A stretch of 64,000 bases of DNA. Source: JBBRQP01 sp038226175 (GTDB taxonomy: Bacteria > Cyanobacteriota > Cyanobacteriia > Gloeobacterales > Anthocerotibacteraceae). Shown here one piece after another: positions 37,380 to 46,727 of the stretch; position 1 is the first letter of the stretch, and each line of letters opens with the position of its first letter. The DNA lies in the NCBI GenBank assembly GCA_038226175.1, contig JBBRQP010000006.1, positions 5,082-69,081 on the forward strand. Reading direction: 5' to 3'. A program made the translations under genes and the position numbers. The notes under the pieces are model-generated. The model made no database searches. It was not told where the DNA came from and saw only the letters and a program-made list of their open reading frames with translations.

Positions 37380-37682
37380 GTGTTGCGGCTGCAAAATGAG
37401 CCCTAGGTAGGTGTTCTTGAGGATCCATCATCCAGGTTAAGTGGGTACAAAATATTACTTTATTCGTGACCCGCGTCAAAGACTGATCGGCAGATAAAAT
37501 CCCAATTACCCAATCAGGCAGCAGGCTAACAATATTTGCCACTTAGCCTTGTTGATCACGTGGCATGGCCTAGGCTTCTCCCCAATATAACTGTTGCTAA
37601 ATTCAGCCGCAGGTTTGGTCTCGGGCATAGCCAAAACCTCCGCAAGGGTTAACTGGGTATGGGTCTGCAACAGAGTGGTCAT
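37380..37682 (-). pseudogene. Broken Uma2-family gene
   Basis: On the minus strand from 37682 the frame gives MTTLLQTHTQLTLAEVLAMP, then ETKPAAEF..YIGEKPRPCHVIN, matching the start of Uma2/DUF820 proteins (LTLEQFLALPETKPASEYIDG), up to a stop near 37507. In a different frame downstream comes LLPDWVIGILSADQSLTRV, then a HLTWMMDPQEH match to the Uma2 catalytic-region stretch (APDWxIEILSPDQSxTKV, GWLIDPxE). The middle of the protein is missing. The gene is interrupted by a frameshift and a deletion. An intact Uma2 gene lies at 60881. Confidence 0.75.
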
Positions 37683-37757
37683 AATTAGTTCCTATCGCAA
37701 AAGAACATAGATTGCGTTACGTTCAATAATACTACATAACAAATCTGCCCTATTTAG

Positions 37758-38039
37758 TTAGCTACTGCTCGACAAACACGGTGGGTTTTCGAGCGCTGGT
37801 TTGAGTAGCAAAGCTAGACGCTCTGGCGAAACCTGAGGGGCAGGGCGCGGAAAAGAGCGTCCATTCACGATCAGTACCGGAATACTAAATTGATAACGGG
37901 CTTGCCATTCCTCACAAGTCGTGATGTCACGTAGCTCGAGTTTAAATTCAGGAACAGCGGGCAAAGAACGCAGCTTTTGGATCAACCCATGACAAAGGGG
38001 ACAATCAGGCTTGGTATAAACAACGATGCTCGCAAACAC
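37758..38039 (-). CDS. Glutaredoxin-like (DUF836-type) protein
   Basis: A 93-residue thioredoxin-fold protein with the CPLC redox motif after a first strand (VVYTKPDCPLCHG), then ELRDITTCEEWQARYQFSIPVLIVNG, where the cis-Pro is in the IPVL stretch. Its size and layout match small cyanobacterial glutaredoxin-like proteins that reduce disulfides or glutathionylated targets. It follows the hydrolase gene by 4 bases on the same strand. Confidence 0.85.
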   Translation of the reverse strand: MFASIVVYTKPDCPLCHGLIQKLRSLPAVPEFKLELRDITTCEEWQARYQFSIPVLIVNGRSFPRPAPQVSPERLALLLKPALENPPCLSSSS

Positions 38040-38043
38040 AAGC

Positions 38044-38916
38044 TTACTCCTGAGAAACTGAAGCTAATTTGGCTATCCAAGTCAGCAAGGCCGCATTAAC
38101 TTGATCCGGACACTCATCATGGGGACAATGACCAGCTTGCAAAGAGACCCGTTCAGCGGTGGGGTAGATCTGACAAAATTTATCAGCTCGGTCTGTAGTC
38201 ATCCAGGGGTCAAGCTCACCCCACAACAACAGTAAAGGCACGTGTAGTTTTTTGAGAAGTGTATCGAGGGTTCGACCTTGAGGTGAACTAAACACCCGGG
38301 CAAATACTTGCGCTGCGCCAGGATCACAGGAAGGGGCATAAATATCTTGAACCAGCTCATCATTGACATTACGGGGGTCTTTATAAACTTGGAGCAGAGT
38401 TTTACGAATATTTTGGGGGGAACGAACATATTCAAATAAGAGATTACTAGCCCAGCGTTGCCGGAAGATGCCTTGGACAGCCGTACCAATTAGAGATTGG
38501 ATAGTTTGCCCTTCTAGACTATCTTCAAAGGGGCCTGCGCCATTAAGTAACACCAGAGCGCGGACTAATTCGGGATGATCCGCCGCGAGGGTCAAAGCCG
38601 CGTAGCCGCCGAGCGAATTACCGACCACCACCACTGCCTCCCCAATCACTTCACGACAAAAATCTCGTAATTGATCGCGCCAGAGGTCGCCATCATAGTG
38701 TAAATCTGGTTTGGCTGATTGACCAAAGCCCAGTAAATCAACCGCCCACACCCGATGCTCTTGGGCTAAAGCAGGAATGTTATAACGCCAGTGACGCGTC
38801 GAAGCCCCAAACCCATGAATCAACAAAATCGGACTGCCCTTTTCACCAGCCTGACAGTAATAAATTTTTTGCCCACGCCATAACCAGTAGGTAGGAGCTT
38901 CGGTAATTACAGTCAT
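38044..38916 (-). CDS. Alpha/beta hydrolase
   Basis: A 290-residue cytoplasmic alpha/beta hydrolase. LLIHGFGASTRHWRYN carries the oxyanion HG pair; GNSLGGYAAL holds the nucleophile Ser; LWGELDPWM carries the Asp; and AGHCPHDE carries the His. The N-terminal PTYWLWRGQKIYYCQAGEKG is typical of the cyanobacterial family. Substrate is unknown. Upstream lies a divergent gene with 125 bp between them. Confidence 0.88.
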   Translation of the reverse strand: MTVITEAPTYWLWRGQKIYYCQAGEKGSPILLIHGFGASTRHWRYNIPALAQEHRVWAVDLLGFGQSAKPDLHYDGDLWRDQLRDFCREVIGEAVVVVGNSLGGYAALTLAADHPELVRALVLLNGAGPFEDSLEGQTIQSLIGTAVQGIFRQRWASNLLFEYVRSPQNIRKTLLQVYKDPRNVNDELVQDIYAPSCDPGAAQVFARVFSSPQGRTLDTLLKKLHVPLLLLWGELDPWMTTDRADKFCQIYPTAERVSLQAGHCPHDECPDQVNAALLTWIAKLASVSQE

Positions 38917-39041
38917 GGCTTTGCGCCGCCGTGCAGGGAGAACATTAACTATTGTACACTTTATGTGCCCTGATCTTTGGCACTTGCGTTACAAAAATTC
39001 ATCTTTTAACCGCTAGCTCCTTGATCCCCATCAACTCTACA

Positions 39042-39935
39042 ATGCCAGCTATGACCACGTGTTCCCAAGCCCAGACCCTACCCGAACGCCTTTTACTCAC
39101 TGTTGCCCTACTGCAACAACGGGGCTATGCCGTAACTATCGCCCAACTAGCGCGCTGGCTAGTCGGCGGTACAGTCGAGATACAGGATATACGCCAAAGC
39201 CTAGAAGAAATGGATGACTTGTGCCTGAGTGGTGACCTTGTTCATGCCCGTGATGTCTCAGCGAGTTTCTTAGAACGCTGTCAGTTTAGGCAAGATCACC
39301 ATCACCAGCATCAGTTACGCTACTGGCCAGCGGTCGTAGCCTACACCGAGAGTTTGCAGCGTCATTGTCCGCAAATCCAATGTATTACCCTAGCGGGATC
39401 GATGAGTAGTGGTGGTTTTGTGGCTTCTGATGACGTGGATTTTAATCTTTTCGTAAGTGATGGCTCGCGCTATACGACCTATTTGATGGCTAATCTGCTG
39501 GCACTGAGTTTTAGTTTTGCCCATCGCCAACGTCCGCTAGATGCGCATACACGTCGGCTATTTTTACCCAAATTGATGAGTGTTAATGTGATCTGGTGCG
39601 ATAGTGACACCCGGCCTTTTATGCGACAAGATGGCGCGATGGCCTTAGAGTTGCTCTTGAGTCAGCCTTTAGTTGGCCTTGACTATTATCAGCAACTGCT
39701 CGCGCGCAACCTCTGGCTTCAGGACTATTTCCCGCAATTACTCAAAGAGACCACAGCAGCCAATACGCTGAGTCAGCCGCTCACTGGGCATCCGCTACCA
39801 GAAAAGATCGCCCGCACTGTGACTTATCTGGGTTGGCGTTGGGTGATGTGGACGCGTCGGCATAATCCAGAAGCTCTAGCCCGCGTCGCCTATGTGCGCA
39901 AATGTCAGAGTCCCTATGCTTTATTTGAAGATTAG
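39042..39935 (+). CDS. Nucleotidyltransferase-fold protein
   Basis: A 297-residue protein. Residues of about 114-132 read LAGSMSSGGFVASDDVDFN, the G-S-x9-D-x-D signature of the nucleotidyltransferase superfamily (Ser/Asp metal site). The N-terminal part resembles a small helical winged-helix-like region (LLLTVALLQQRGYAVTIAQLARWLVGG). The C-terminal 100 residues are helical with many Arg. The start is set at the ATG 39042; an upstream frame to 38952 is less gene-like. Substrate is unknown. Confidence 0.65.
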   Translation: MPAMTTCSQAQTLPERLLLTVALLQQRGYAVTIAQLARWLVGGTVEIQDIRQSLEEMDDLCLSGDLVHARDVSASFLERCQFRQDHHHQHQLRYWPAVVAYTESLQRHCPQIQCITLAGSMSSGGFVASDDVDFNLFVSDGSRYTTYLMANLLALSFSFAHRQRPLDAHTRRLFLPKLMSVNVIWCDSDTRPFMRQDGAMALELLLSQPLVGLDYYQQLLARNLWLQDYFPQLLKETTAANTLSQPLTGHPLPEKIARTVTYLGWRWVMWTRRHNPEALARVAYVRKCQSPYALFED

Positions 39936-40108
39936 TTGCTTATCTATAGTGTTAATTTAATGGCGTGAAACTAGACGCGTTGTCAGTTAATTAAGTTGTG
40001 GTAGACCTACTCACTGATAACTAAAAGAAAGTAGTAGTGCTCATGCCAGAGATTCACCTTTTCATTTGTATGTTAGTATCATGATGATTTTTACATTATG
40101 TCTGCTAA

Positions 40109-41179
40109 ATGAACAATTTTTCGCTCATTCCTGTGATTTTAGCTGGCGGTAAAGGCGAACGGTTTTGGCCCTTGAGCCGTCGGGTACGCCCTAAGCAATT
40201 ATTGAGTTTGGATGGTAGTGGGCGTAGTTTATTAGAGAATACCGCTCTTGGCTTATTACCCCTAGCTGGCGGCTGGGAGCACCTCTGGGTCGTGACCACA
40301 GACGCATTATGTGCAAGTATTCAGCAGATGCTACCACAACTTGTGCCAGCCCAACTTTTGGCAGAACCTGAGGGACGCGACACCGCACCTGCCGTAGCCT
40401 GGACGACTTATCACCTGTTGCAACACTACGGCGAAGAGGCGATTCTTGGTTTTTTCCCAGCAGACCACTGGATTGCCGACCAGGCGGGTTTCCAGCAAGC
40501 TCTGCTCGCAGCGGTCGAGGTCGCAACTAAGGAGCAGGTTATTGTGACTTTGGGGATTACCCCCGATTATCCCAGTACAGGGTATGGCTATATTGAGCAG
40601 GGCGAACTGATTGGTGATTTTGGGGCTCAGGCTCAGGCCGCCTATCGGGTCAGACGCTTTACCGAAAAACCCCAACGTGAACTGGCACAAGAATTTGTAG
40701 ATAGCGAACAGTTTTTTTGGAATAGCGGTATTTTTATCTGTCCGGCAGGAGTGATGTGGCGTGAATTTGAGACCCACGCACCGACGATAACCCAACCGCT
40801 TGTCGAACAAAGTTTGGCTTGTTATGGCAGTTTACCTAAGGTCAGCTTGGACTATGCGCTGATGGAAAAAACTGATAAAGCCTGTGTCTTACCAGTAGCT
40901 TTTGGCTGGGATGACCTCGGAGATTGGAACGCGCTCGAACGCTTGCATCGCGGTGAGCAAGAAAATGTGACGCTCGCCCAACATATTGGTATTGATACAA
41001 CTGGCAATATCTTCTATGCCAGTGATACCAAAGAAGTGATTGTCACGATTGGCCTCGAAGATCATGTGGTAATTCGTGATGGTAATGTTACGTTGATCGT
41101 CAAAAAAGACCGTACTCAGGATATCAAACAAATCGTCAAAATCTTGATCCAAGACCCGCGTTTTCAGGATTTGTTGTAG
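40109..41179 (+). CDS. manC: Mannose-1-phosphate guanylyltransferase
   Basis: A 356-residue GDP-mannose pyrophosphorylase that makes GDP-mannose from GTP and mannose-1-phosphate. PVILAGGKGERFWPLSRRVRPKQLLSL is the N-terminal signature; FFPADHW and FTEKPQ give the catalytic and binding residues; FWNSGIFI is also conserved. It is the short, single-domain form, without the C-terminal cupin that some bifunctional ManC/PMI enzymes carry. It may feed mannose and fucose units into the polysaccharide clusters, though it lies apart from them, and it could also supply glycolipids. Confidence 0.93.
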   Translation: MNNFSLIPVILAGGKGERFWPLSRRVRPKQLLSLDGSGRSLLENTALGLLPLAGGWEHLWVVTTDALCASIQQMLPQLVPAQLLAEPEGRDTAPAVAWTTYHLLQHYGEEAILGFFPADHWIADQAGFQQALLAAVEVATKEQVIVTLGITPDYPSTGYGYIEQGELIGDFGAQAQAAYRVRRFTEKPQRELAQEFVDSEQFFWNSGIFICPAGVMWREFETHAPTITQPLVEQSLACYGSLPKVSLDYALMEKTDKACVLPVAFGWDDLGDWNALERLHRGEQENVTLAQHIGIDTTGNIFYASDTKEVIVTIGLEDHVVIRDGNVTLIVKKDRTQDIKQIVKILIQDPRFQDLL

Positions 41180-41216
41180 TTAGGATCATCTCGGGATTTT
41201 GGTAGCTATAAGCTAC

Positions 41217-43505
41217 TTAAAACAGTCGCCGATTGGGCTGTACCTTACGAGTTTTCATGGGTGTCAGGGGCAAAAGACCACTATACCAAGCCCTCAAATC
41301 AACATAGGCCACACCCCAATCAGCTTCAGCCACAAGGTGTAAACCCAATCGCAATTCTTGTAGGCCAGCCAGCAGACAGCTCGGTGAGAGCCAATATTGT
41401 TGGGCTAGAGCCAGTAGATTCAGGGGTTTGGTTTGATCAGCCGTCATCGTTTCTAGGCAGCTCAGCAGATCAGACCAAGAAAGATAGGTAACTGGCTCCA
41501 AAAGTTGATGTACCTGCTGTGGCTTAATGCAACGCGTCAACCACTGATGATGGATCGCAGAGGGCGGCTGGGTCCAATAAACCAGATGGGTATAAGTTTT
41601 GCCAGACTCAGGCCGATCAAGGGTCACATTAGGATGAGACAGGGCAGGGCGGTTGTAGCCATAGAGCAAAACAGTCTCAGTTTGGGCTAAGGCTTGCACA
41701 TAAGCTAATGCGTCAGCAGGATCAGGTGCCAGTAATCTGCAGTCCCAAGACTGCTCGGGGCGCGAGAGCTGCAGTTGTAACCCCAAAATCGGTAATCTTA
41801 CCCCTTGCAAATCAAGCTGGAGCGTACGACGGCCTTGATAGACATTGTCCTTGAGTTTGTACGCAATATCTAATACGTCAGGTAAAGGGTAATAGTCGCC
41901 CCATTGCCATGCCACTACCTTGAGTTTGTGGGAACCTTGCGCAATCATCAAACGCATATGTTCGTTGTTTTTACCCATGAGTTGCTGCTCTAAGATTTTG
42001 ACTTGAGCGCTCCAAAACAGTGGCTCAGGATTACGTAGACCACAGGGCTGAAAGCGCTCCAACTCCTCGAATAAATCGAGGGAAAGCTCATGGAGACCCG
42101 CTTGCACATCAACTTCTACCAGAGGCCGAATATGGTCTGGCTCAAGTTCGCGTTGGGCAAATTCAATTAATTTCGCCTGAAACCCGGGCCACTGTGCATG
42201 AGTACAACTAAATCCTCCCGCCATCGGATGTCCACCAAAATGTTCTAAAAAGTCATGACTATAACAAAGTGCTTCAAAGACATTAAATTCAGGAATACCG
42301 CGCGCGGAACCACGTACCTGGTCTTCGGTGATCGCCGCGACAAAGGCTGGACAGCCAGTTTTATCTTTGACTCTTGAGGCAACCAAGCCGACCAAGCCTG
42401 GATGCCAGCCCTCTTTAGCCAGCACCAAAACCCGCTGTTGCCCTAGGTCTAGAGCTAGTTCTGCCAGCAATTCCTTAGCTTCAAGTTCCATCTGTTTGAG
42501 CATGGCTTGGCGTTCGCGGTTAAGTTGGTCACAGGCTTGAGCACGCTCTAGGGCGACTGCGGGGTCATCAGTGGTCAGTAGCGTAATCACCAGCTCAGGA
42601 TCGCCAATACGCCCGACGGCATTAATCCGTGGCCCGAGGCCAAAGCCAATCGCTTCGGGATTTAGGCCATTGAGTTCGCTATTATACCCGCCTACTAGCA
42701 TCAGCGCCTGAATGCCGGGATTTTGGGAAAGGGGAAGCAGTTTTAGACCCCGTTTGACCCAAGCGCGGTTAACGCCTGTCAAATGAGCCATATCCGCTAC
42801 GGTACCTAGCGTAAACAATTCCAGCAAAGGCTCCGTCAGCGCATCTTTACGCCCTAGAGTTGCGGCTAATTCGACAGCCAAGATATAGGCCATGCCCACA
42901 CCCGCTAGGCTGTGATAAGGCGAGGTTTCTGGGATCAATTTGGGATTGAGAATGCCCACAGCTGGCGGTAAGACAGGGGGTAAGTCATGGTGATCAGTGA
43001 TGATCACATCTAGTCCCAACTCTTGAGCTAGACGCAACGGAGCCAGCGCACTAATGCCGTTATCGACCGTAATCAGTACGCGATAACCCGCCGCTGCCAA
43101 ATCTCGGATAATCCGTTCATTGACGCCATAGCCTTCTTTAAGGCGGCTGGGGATTTCATAATGGACTTCAGGCAAGCCCAATAATTTAAAAGCCCGAATT
43201 AACAGTGCCGTGCTGGTCATGCCATCACAGTCGTAGTCTCCGCAAATTGCGATTTTTTCTTGCTGACGCAGGGCTTGATGTAGGCGCGCCACACAGGCGG
43301 CTAGATCGTCAAATTCGACAAGGGGATCAGGTAATTGCCAACCCTGAGGCTCAAAAAATATCTCTGCCGCCTCAGTACTTTCTAGATCCCGATTAAGTAA
43401 TATCTGTCCTAGTAAAGGAGAAATCTTAAGAGATAAAGCCAAGGTACGCGCCGCCTGAGGGCGCGGCGATGTGATATGCCAACGTTGGGTCGGAAACATG
43501 AGCAT
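41217..43505 (-). CDS. recJ: Single-stranded-DNA exonuclease RecJ
   Basis: A 762-residue 5'-3' exonuclease of the DHH family. ICGDYDCDGMTSTALL and VIITDHHDLPP carry the metal-binding Asp/His residues; LAGVGMAYILAVEL, FGLGPRINAVGRIG and GHPMAGGFSC follow in the family's order. The DHHA1 and OB domains are in the middle, and the last 190 residues are the longer cyanobacterial C-terminal part. RecJ trims ends in recombination and repair. Two ATG choices lie six bases apart at the start. Confidence 0.95.
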   Translation of the reverse strand: MLMFPTQRWHITSPRPQAARTLALSLKISPLLGQILLNRDLESTEAAEIFFEPQGWQLPDPLVEFDDLAACVARLHQALRQQEKIAICGDYDCDGMTSTALLIRAFKLLGLPEVHYEIPSRLKEGYGVNERIIRDLAAAGYRVLITVDNGISALAPLRLAQELGLDVIITDHHDLPPVLPPAVGILNPKLIPETSPYHSLAGVGMAYILAVELAATLGRKDALTEPLLELFTLGTVADMAHLTGVNRAWVKRGLKLLPLSQNPGIQALMLVGGYNSELNGLNPEAIGFGLGPRINAVGRIGDPELVITLLTTDDPAVALERAQACDQLNRERQAMLKQMELEAKELLAELALDLGQQRVLVLAKEGWHPGLVGLVASRVKDKTGCPAFVAAITEDQVRGSARGIPEFNVFEALCYSHDFLEHFGGHPMAGGFSCTHAQWPGFQAKLIEFAQRELEPDHIRPLVEVDVQAGLHELSLDLFEELERFQPCGLRNPEPLFWSAQVKILEQQLMGKNNEHMRLMIAQGSHKLKVVAWQWGDYYPLPDVLDIAYKLKDNVYQGRRTLQLDLQGVRLPILGLQLQLSRPEQSWDCRLLAPDPADALAYVQALAQTETVLLYGYNRPALSHPNVTLDRPESGKTYTHLVYWTQPPSAIHHQWLTRCIKPQQVHQLLEPVTYLSWSDLLSCLETMTADQTKPLNLLALAQQYWLSPSCLLAGLQELRLGLHLVAEADWGVAYVDLRAWYSGLLPLTPMKTRKVQPNRRLF

Positions 43506-43617
43506 GCGATAATGATGCCCTTACTTTAGCAGTCACTATCGTGGTTTTTTTGATTACCTACTCTAAGATGTGTGTAACTAAACCTACAATCGAAGATGGA
43601 GCCTACGAGCACAGGTC

Positions 43618-44328
43618 ATGGATATCTTAGTTATTGAAGATGACAAGCAGATTTGTGGCTTACTCGAAACTGTGCTGACCCAAGAAGGCTTCAAGATCAG
43701 GTTTACGCACAATGGCATTAGCGGGGTCAAAGCCTATCAGGAGCAACAACCTGATGTGATTATCCTCGACTGGATGCTCCCTGGCCTAGATGGCATTGAG
43801 GTTTGTCAGCGTATCCGTACAGCACCCCAAGGCAATAACCCTTATATTTTGATGCTGACAGCACGGGATCAAGAAGTAGATAAGATCATTGGTCTTTCGA
43901 CTGGGGTTGATGATTATATGGTCAAACCATTTAGCCCCCGCGAATTGGTTGCACGCTTACGGGCTTTACTACGACGTTCGCAGCGTCAAGGAGCCAACAA
44001 AATTCCCACACTCCAATCACAACATTTTACGATGGATATCGAAAGCCGTACCGCTCAACGCGGTACGGAGAGCCTCGAACTTACTACGTTAGAATTTGAT
44101 TTACTGATGACGTTTTTGGGACAACTCCAGCGCGTCTGGACGCGTGAGCAACTGATCCAGCGCTTGTGGGGGGATGATTTTTTTGGGGATGAACGGGTAG
44201 TAGATACGCACATTGCCCGCCTGCGCAAAAAAATAGAATACAACTCGACTCAGCCTAAATTTTTACAAACTGTAACCGGGGTTGGGTATAAATTTGTCGA
44301 TGGAAAACCCCATGAAGCAACGCCTTAG
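43618..44328 (+). CDS. OmpR-family response regulator
   Basis: A 236-residue two-component regulator. The receiver domain (1-118) has acidic residues E7/D8, phospho-acceptor Asp51 (in LDWMLPG), Thr in LTARD and Lys in VKPFSP. A winged-helix DNA-binding domain (about 135-232) has LTTLEFDLLMTFLGQ, VWTREQLIQRLWG and RVVDTHIARLRKKIE. It overlaps the histidine kinase gene that follows, so they form a pair. Target genes are not known. Confidence 0.95.
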   Translation: MDILVIEDDKQICGLLETVLTQEGFKIRFTHNGISGVKAYQEQQPDVIILDWMLPGLDGIEVCQRIRTAPQGNNPYILMLTARDQEVDKIIGLSTGVDDYMVKPFSPRELVARLRALLRRSQRQGANKIPTLQSQHFTMDIESRTAQRGTESLELTTLEFDLLMTFLGQLQRVWTREQLIQRLWGDDFFGDERVVDTHIARLRKKIEYNSTQPKFLQTVTGVGYKFVDGKPHEATP

Positions 44329-45415
44329 TCTGCGCTCACGCCTACTTTTGGCTTTTTTGGTAGTGGTAATACTTTCTCTGGCTGCAGGGTTTGTGGTGGG
44401 CTGGCGTATTGCACCAGTTTACTTTGATCAACATCTCAAATCTCTACATATTGCCCGCCCCGAAATCCAACTCGTTGAAAAAGAATTACGTGATGGCTTT
44501 GCCTATGCTTGGATCACAGGGTCGCTATGGGCTTTAGCTCTGAGTTTACCCTTGGGTGTGGGCTTGAGCTTATTTGTAAGTCGGCGTATTGTCGAGCCAG
44601 TAACGGCGATTCAAAAAGGTACAGCTGAGTTTGCAGCAGGTAATTTTCAGCATCGTATTACCCCAATCGGCATTCCCGAACTAGACCGACTGATCACTAG
44701 TTTCAATATTCTTGCCAATAGTATTCAGGAAATCGAGAAACGCCGTCAAGAACTAGTCGCTGACTTGGCCCACGAGCTACGTACGCCACTCACGGTGATC
44801 GGAGGTTATCTCGAAGGCTTACAAGATGGCTCGATCCAAGCGGATCCCATAATTTATGACCGCTTAAACCAAGAGACTCGGCGTCTGCGCAAATTGGTTA
44901 CAAGTCTACAAGAACTCTCCAAAGCTGAGGCGGGCTATTTACCCCTCGAGGTCAAGCCCTTTGCCCTCAAACCGCTTTGTCTAAATGTTCTGCAAAAATT
45001 TAGCGTTCAAATGCTCGACGATGGACCGATCTTAGAAAGCCAAATCGGTGACTATTTGCCTACAATATTCGCTGATCCCGAACGGGTTGAGCAAATTTTA
45101 CTAAACTTACTGAGCAACGCCCTACGCCATACGACCCAGGGAAAAATTCAACTTAGGGCTACAGTCAAAGGAGATTTTGTCGAAGTTGCCATCCAAGATA
45201 CTGGTACCGGGATTGCTCCAGAAGATATGCCCCATCTCTTTGAACGCTTTTGGCGCTCTGATCATTCGCGTACCCGTGAGACGGGCGGCAGTGGCATTGG
45301 GCTAACTATTGTCAAAAAACTCGTCGAAATCCAAGGCGGTATGGTGCGTGTTGAGAGCCAACTTGATGTAGGTACCAGCTTTTATTTCACGGTGCCTGTG
45401 GTTAATGGTCATTAG
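44300..45415 (+). CDS. Sensor histidine kinase
   Basis: A 371-residue membrane kinase, partner of the preceding regulator. Two transmembrane segments (about 14-36 and 72-94) flank a short periplasmic loop of roughly 35 residues. A HAMP domain follows, then the HisKA helix with phospho-His158 in LAHELRTPL, and the HATPase domain with DTGTGIAPEDM and GGSGIGLTIV. The short loop suggests that it senses membrane or internal signals rather than binding a ligand through a large domain. The ATG at 44300 overlaps the regulator by 29 bases; 44312 is also possible. Confidence 0.93.
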   Translation: MENPMKQRLSLRSRLLLAFLVVVILSLAAGFVVGWRIAPVYFDQHLKSLHIARPEIQLVEKELRDGFAYAWITGSLWALALSLPLGVGLSLFVSRRIVEPVTAIQKGTAEFAAGNFQHRITPIGIPELDRLITSFNILANSIQEIEKRRQELVADLAHELRTPLTVIGGYLEGLQDGSIQADPIIYDRLNQETRRLRKLVTSLQELSKAEAGYLPLEVKPFALKPLCLNVLQKFSVQMLDDGPILESQIGDYLPTIFADPERVEQILLNLLSNALRHTTQGKIQLRATVKGDFVEVAIQDTGTGIAPEDMPHLFERFWRSDHSRTRETGGSGIGLTIVKKLVEIQGGMVRVESQLDVGTSFYFTVPVVNGH

Positions 45416-45416
45416 C

Positions 45417-45686
45417 TCAAAAGGCTTGAATCCATTCCTGCAAAGTATACTCTGTCCAAACTTTGTTGATCCAATAAGGGTCTTCTTCGACTAACAGCCG
45501 TGCAACCTCAATACTCGGGGCTTCATAGATCCCGAATACTTTACTTAAGTCTTGGGTTGGACCGATAGTAATCAATTGCCCAGAACGCTTAAGCAGACTC
45601 AGGCGATCAAGATGTGCTTGGCGATGGGGAGCGCGATGTTCGAGCACATCTGGGCAGTAAGAGCCCCAAAGTACATATTTGGTCAT
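45417..45686 (-). CDS. YciI-family protein
   Basis: An 89-residue protein with a YCPDVLEHRAPHRQAHLDRL stretch and an EDPYWINKVW stretch, the usual positions of YciI-like ferredoxin-fold proteins. The His/Asp residues (H17, H25) match the putative active site of the family. Reaction is unproven. It is convergent with the kinase gene, one base apart. Confidence 0.8.
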   Translation of the reverse strand: MTKYVLWGSYCPDVLEHRAPHRQAHLDRLSLLKRSGQLITIGPTQDLSKVFGIYEAPSIEVARLLVEEDPYWINKVWTEYTLQEWIQAF

Positions 45687-45801
45687 AACAATGCTCCAGG
45701 ATTAGAGTAACAAGAAAAACTGAATCAAAGTTTAGCAAGATTTAGGCTCTAGATAAGCAGGATATTTGAGGTTAAGGTGGAAGGCGGGTGCGAGGGTCAC
45801 A

Positions 45802-46725
45802 ATGACGGATAAATCCGAAGGGATGAATATAACGGGCTGGGCAGCTCTATGGTTTGCCGTTGTGATCTGGGGCGGGTCATTTTTAGCAACTCAGCTTCTT
45901 ATCGCAGAAATTACGCCCTTAGTGGCAGCATTGATGCGCTTTGTGATTGCCTCAACAGTGTTACTAAGTGTAGCGTTTATCCGAGCGGGCAAAGTTATGA
46001 CCCCAGCGCGTTCGGACTGGTCAGGGGTATTAACTTACGGTTTTTTGGGCGTAACTCTTTGTTTTGCCTTTGAAAATGTTGCCTTAAAACTAACTTCCTC
46101 AGGCAATGCCAGCGTGATTATTGGCTTAATTCCCGTGGGAACCTTGATTGCAGCGCGTCACTTCCTAGGCGAGAAGATGACAACCCGACAATGGATTGGT
46201 GCGACTATCGCCACAGGAGGGTCATTATGGTTGGTCTTGGCAGGTCAAGCCTTATCACTTTCAAATCCTCGTGGGGATAGCCTAATGGTCTTGGCGATGC
46301 TCAGTAGCGTGGTCGCTGGGCTGGTGGGCAAAAAAACTTCAGGCAGGTTAGATCCGATACTCAATGTCGGCTATAGTTTTGCCGTCGGAGCCATCATGTT
46401 GATCCCATTGGCTCTAGGGGAATGGTTTTGGCATCCTTACCAAATTCATCTGTCTGCTCAGGCTTGGCTCGCGCTGCTTTACTTAGCTTTATTTGCATCA
46501 GGCATTGGCTATACCGCTTATTTTTATGCGCTGAGTAAGACCACCCTGAGTGCGGCAACTTTGCCTTCTTATTTGGTACCAGTAGTGACCTTGCTATTGG
46601 CGAGTTGGTTGCATAATGAACCCCTAACTCTCAGTCGCGGCTTGGCGGCACTCGTTGTAATTCTCGGTCTGATCTTAAGCAATCCCCCGGCACTAACACC
46701 TGTTCAAGCGTTAGCAAAAGATTAG
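45802..46725 (+). CDS. EamA-family drug/metabolite transporter
   Basis: A 307-residue membrane protein with ten hydrophobic segments forming two EamA repeats (LWFAVVIWGGSFLATQLLI near the start; the second begins about residue 155). The end of each repeat carries the usual AxxLGExxxxxxxxGxxLIxxGV-like motif (HFLGEKMTTRQWIGATIATGG). It likely exports small metabolites. The start is taken at the ATG 45802; a longer frame from 45766 exists. Confidence 0.85.
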   Translation: MTDKSEGMNITGWAALWFAVVIWGGSFLATQLLIAEITPLVAALMRFVIASTVLLSVAFIRAGKVMTPARSDWSGVLTYGFLGVTLCFAFENVALKLTSSGNASVIIGLIPVGTLIAARHFLGEKMTTRQWIGATIATGGSLWLVLAGQALSLSNPRGDSLMVLAMLSSVVAGLVGKKTSGRLDPILNVGYSFAVGAIMLIPLALGEWFWHPYQIHLSAQAWLALLYLALFASGIGYTAYFYALSKTTLSAATLPSYLVPVVTLLLASWLHNEPLTLSRGLAALVVILGLILSNPPALTPVQALAKD

Positions 46726-46727
46726 CA

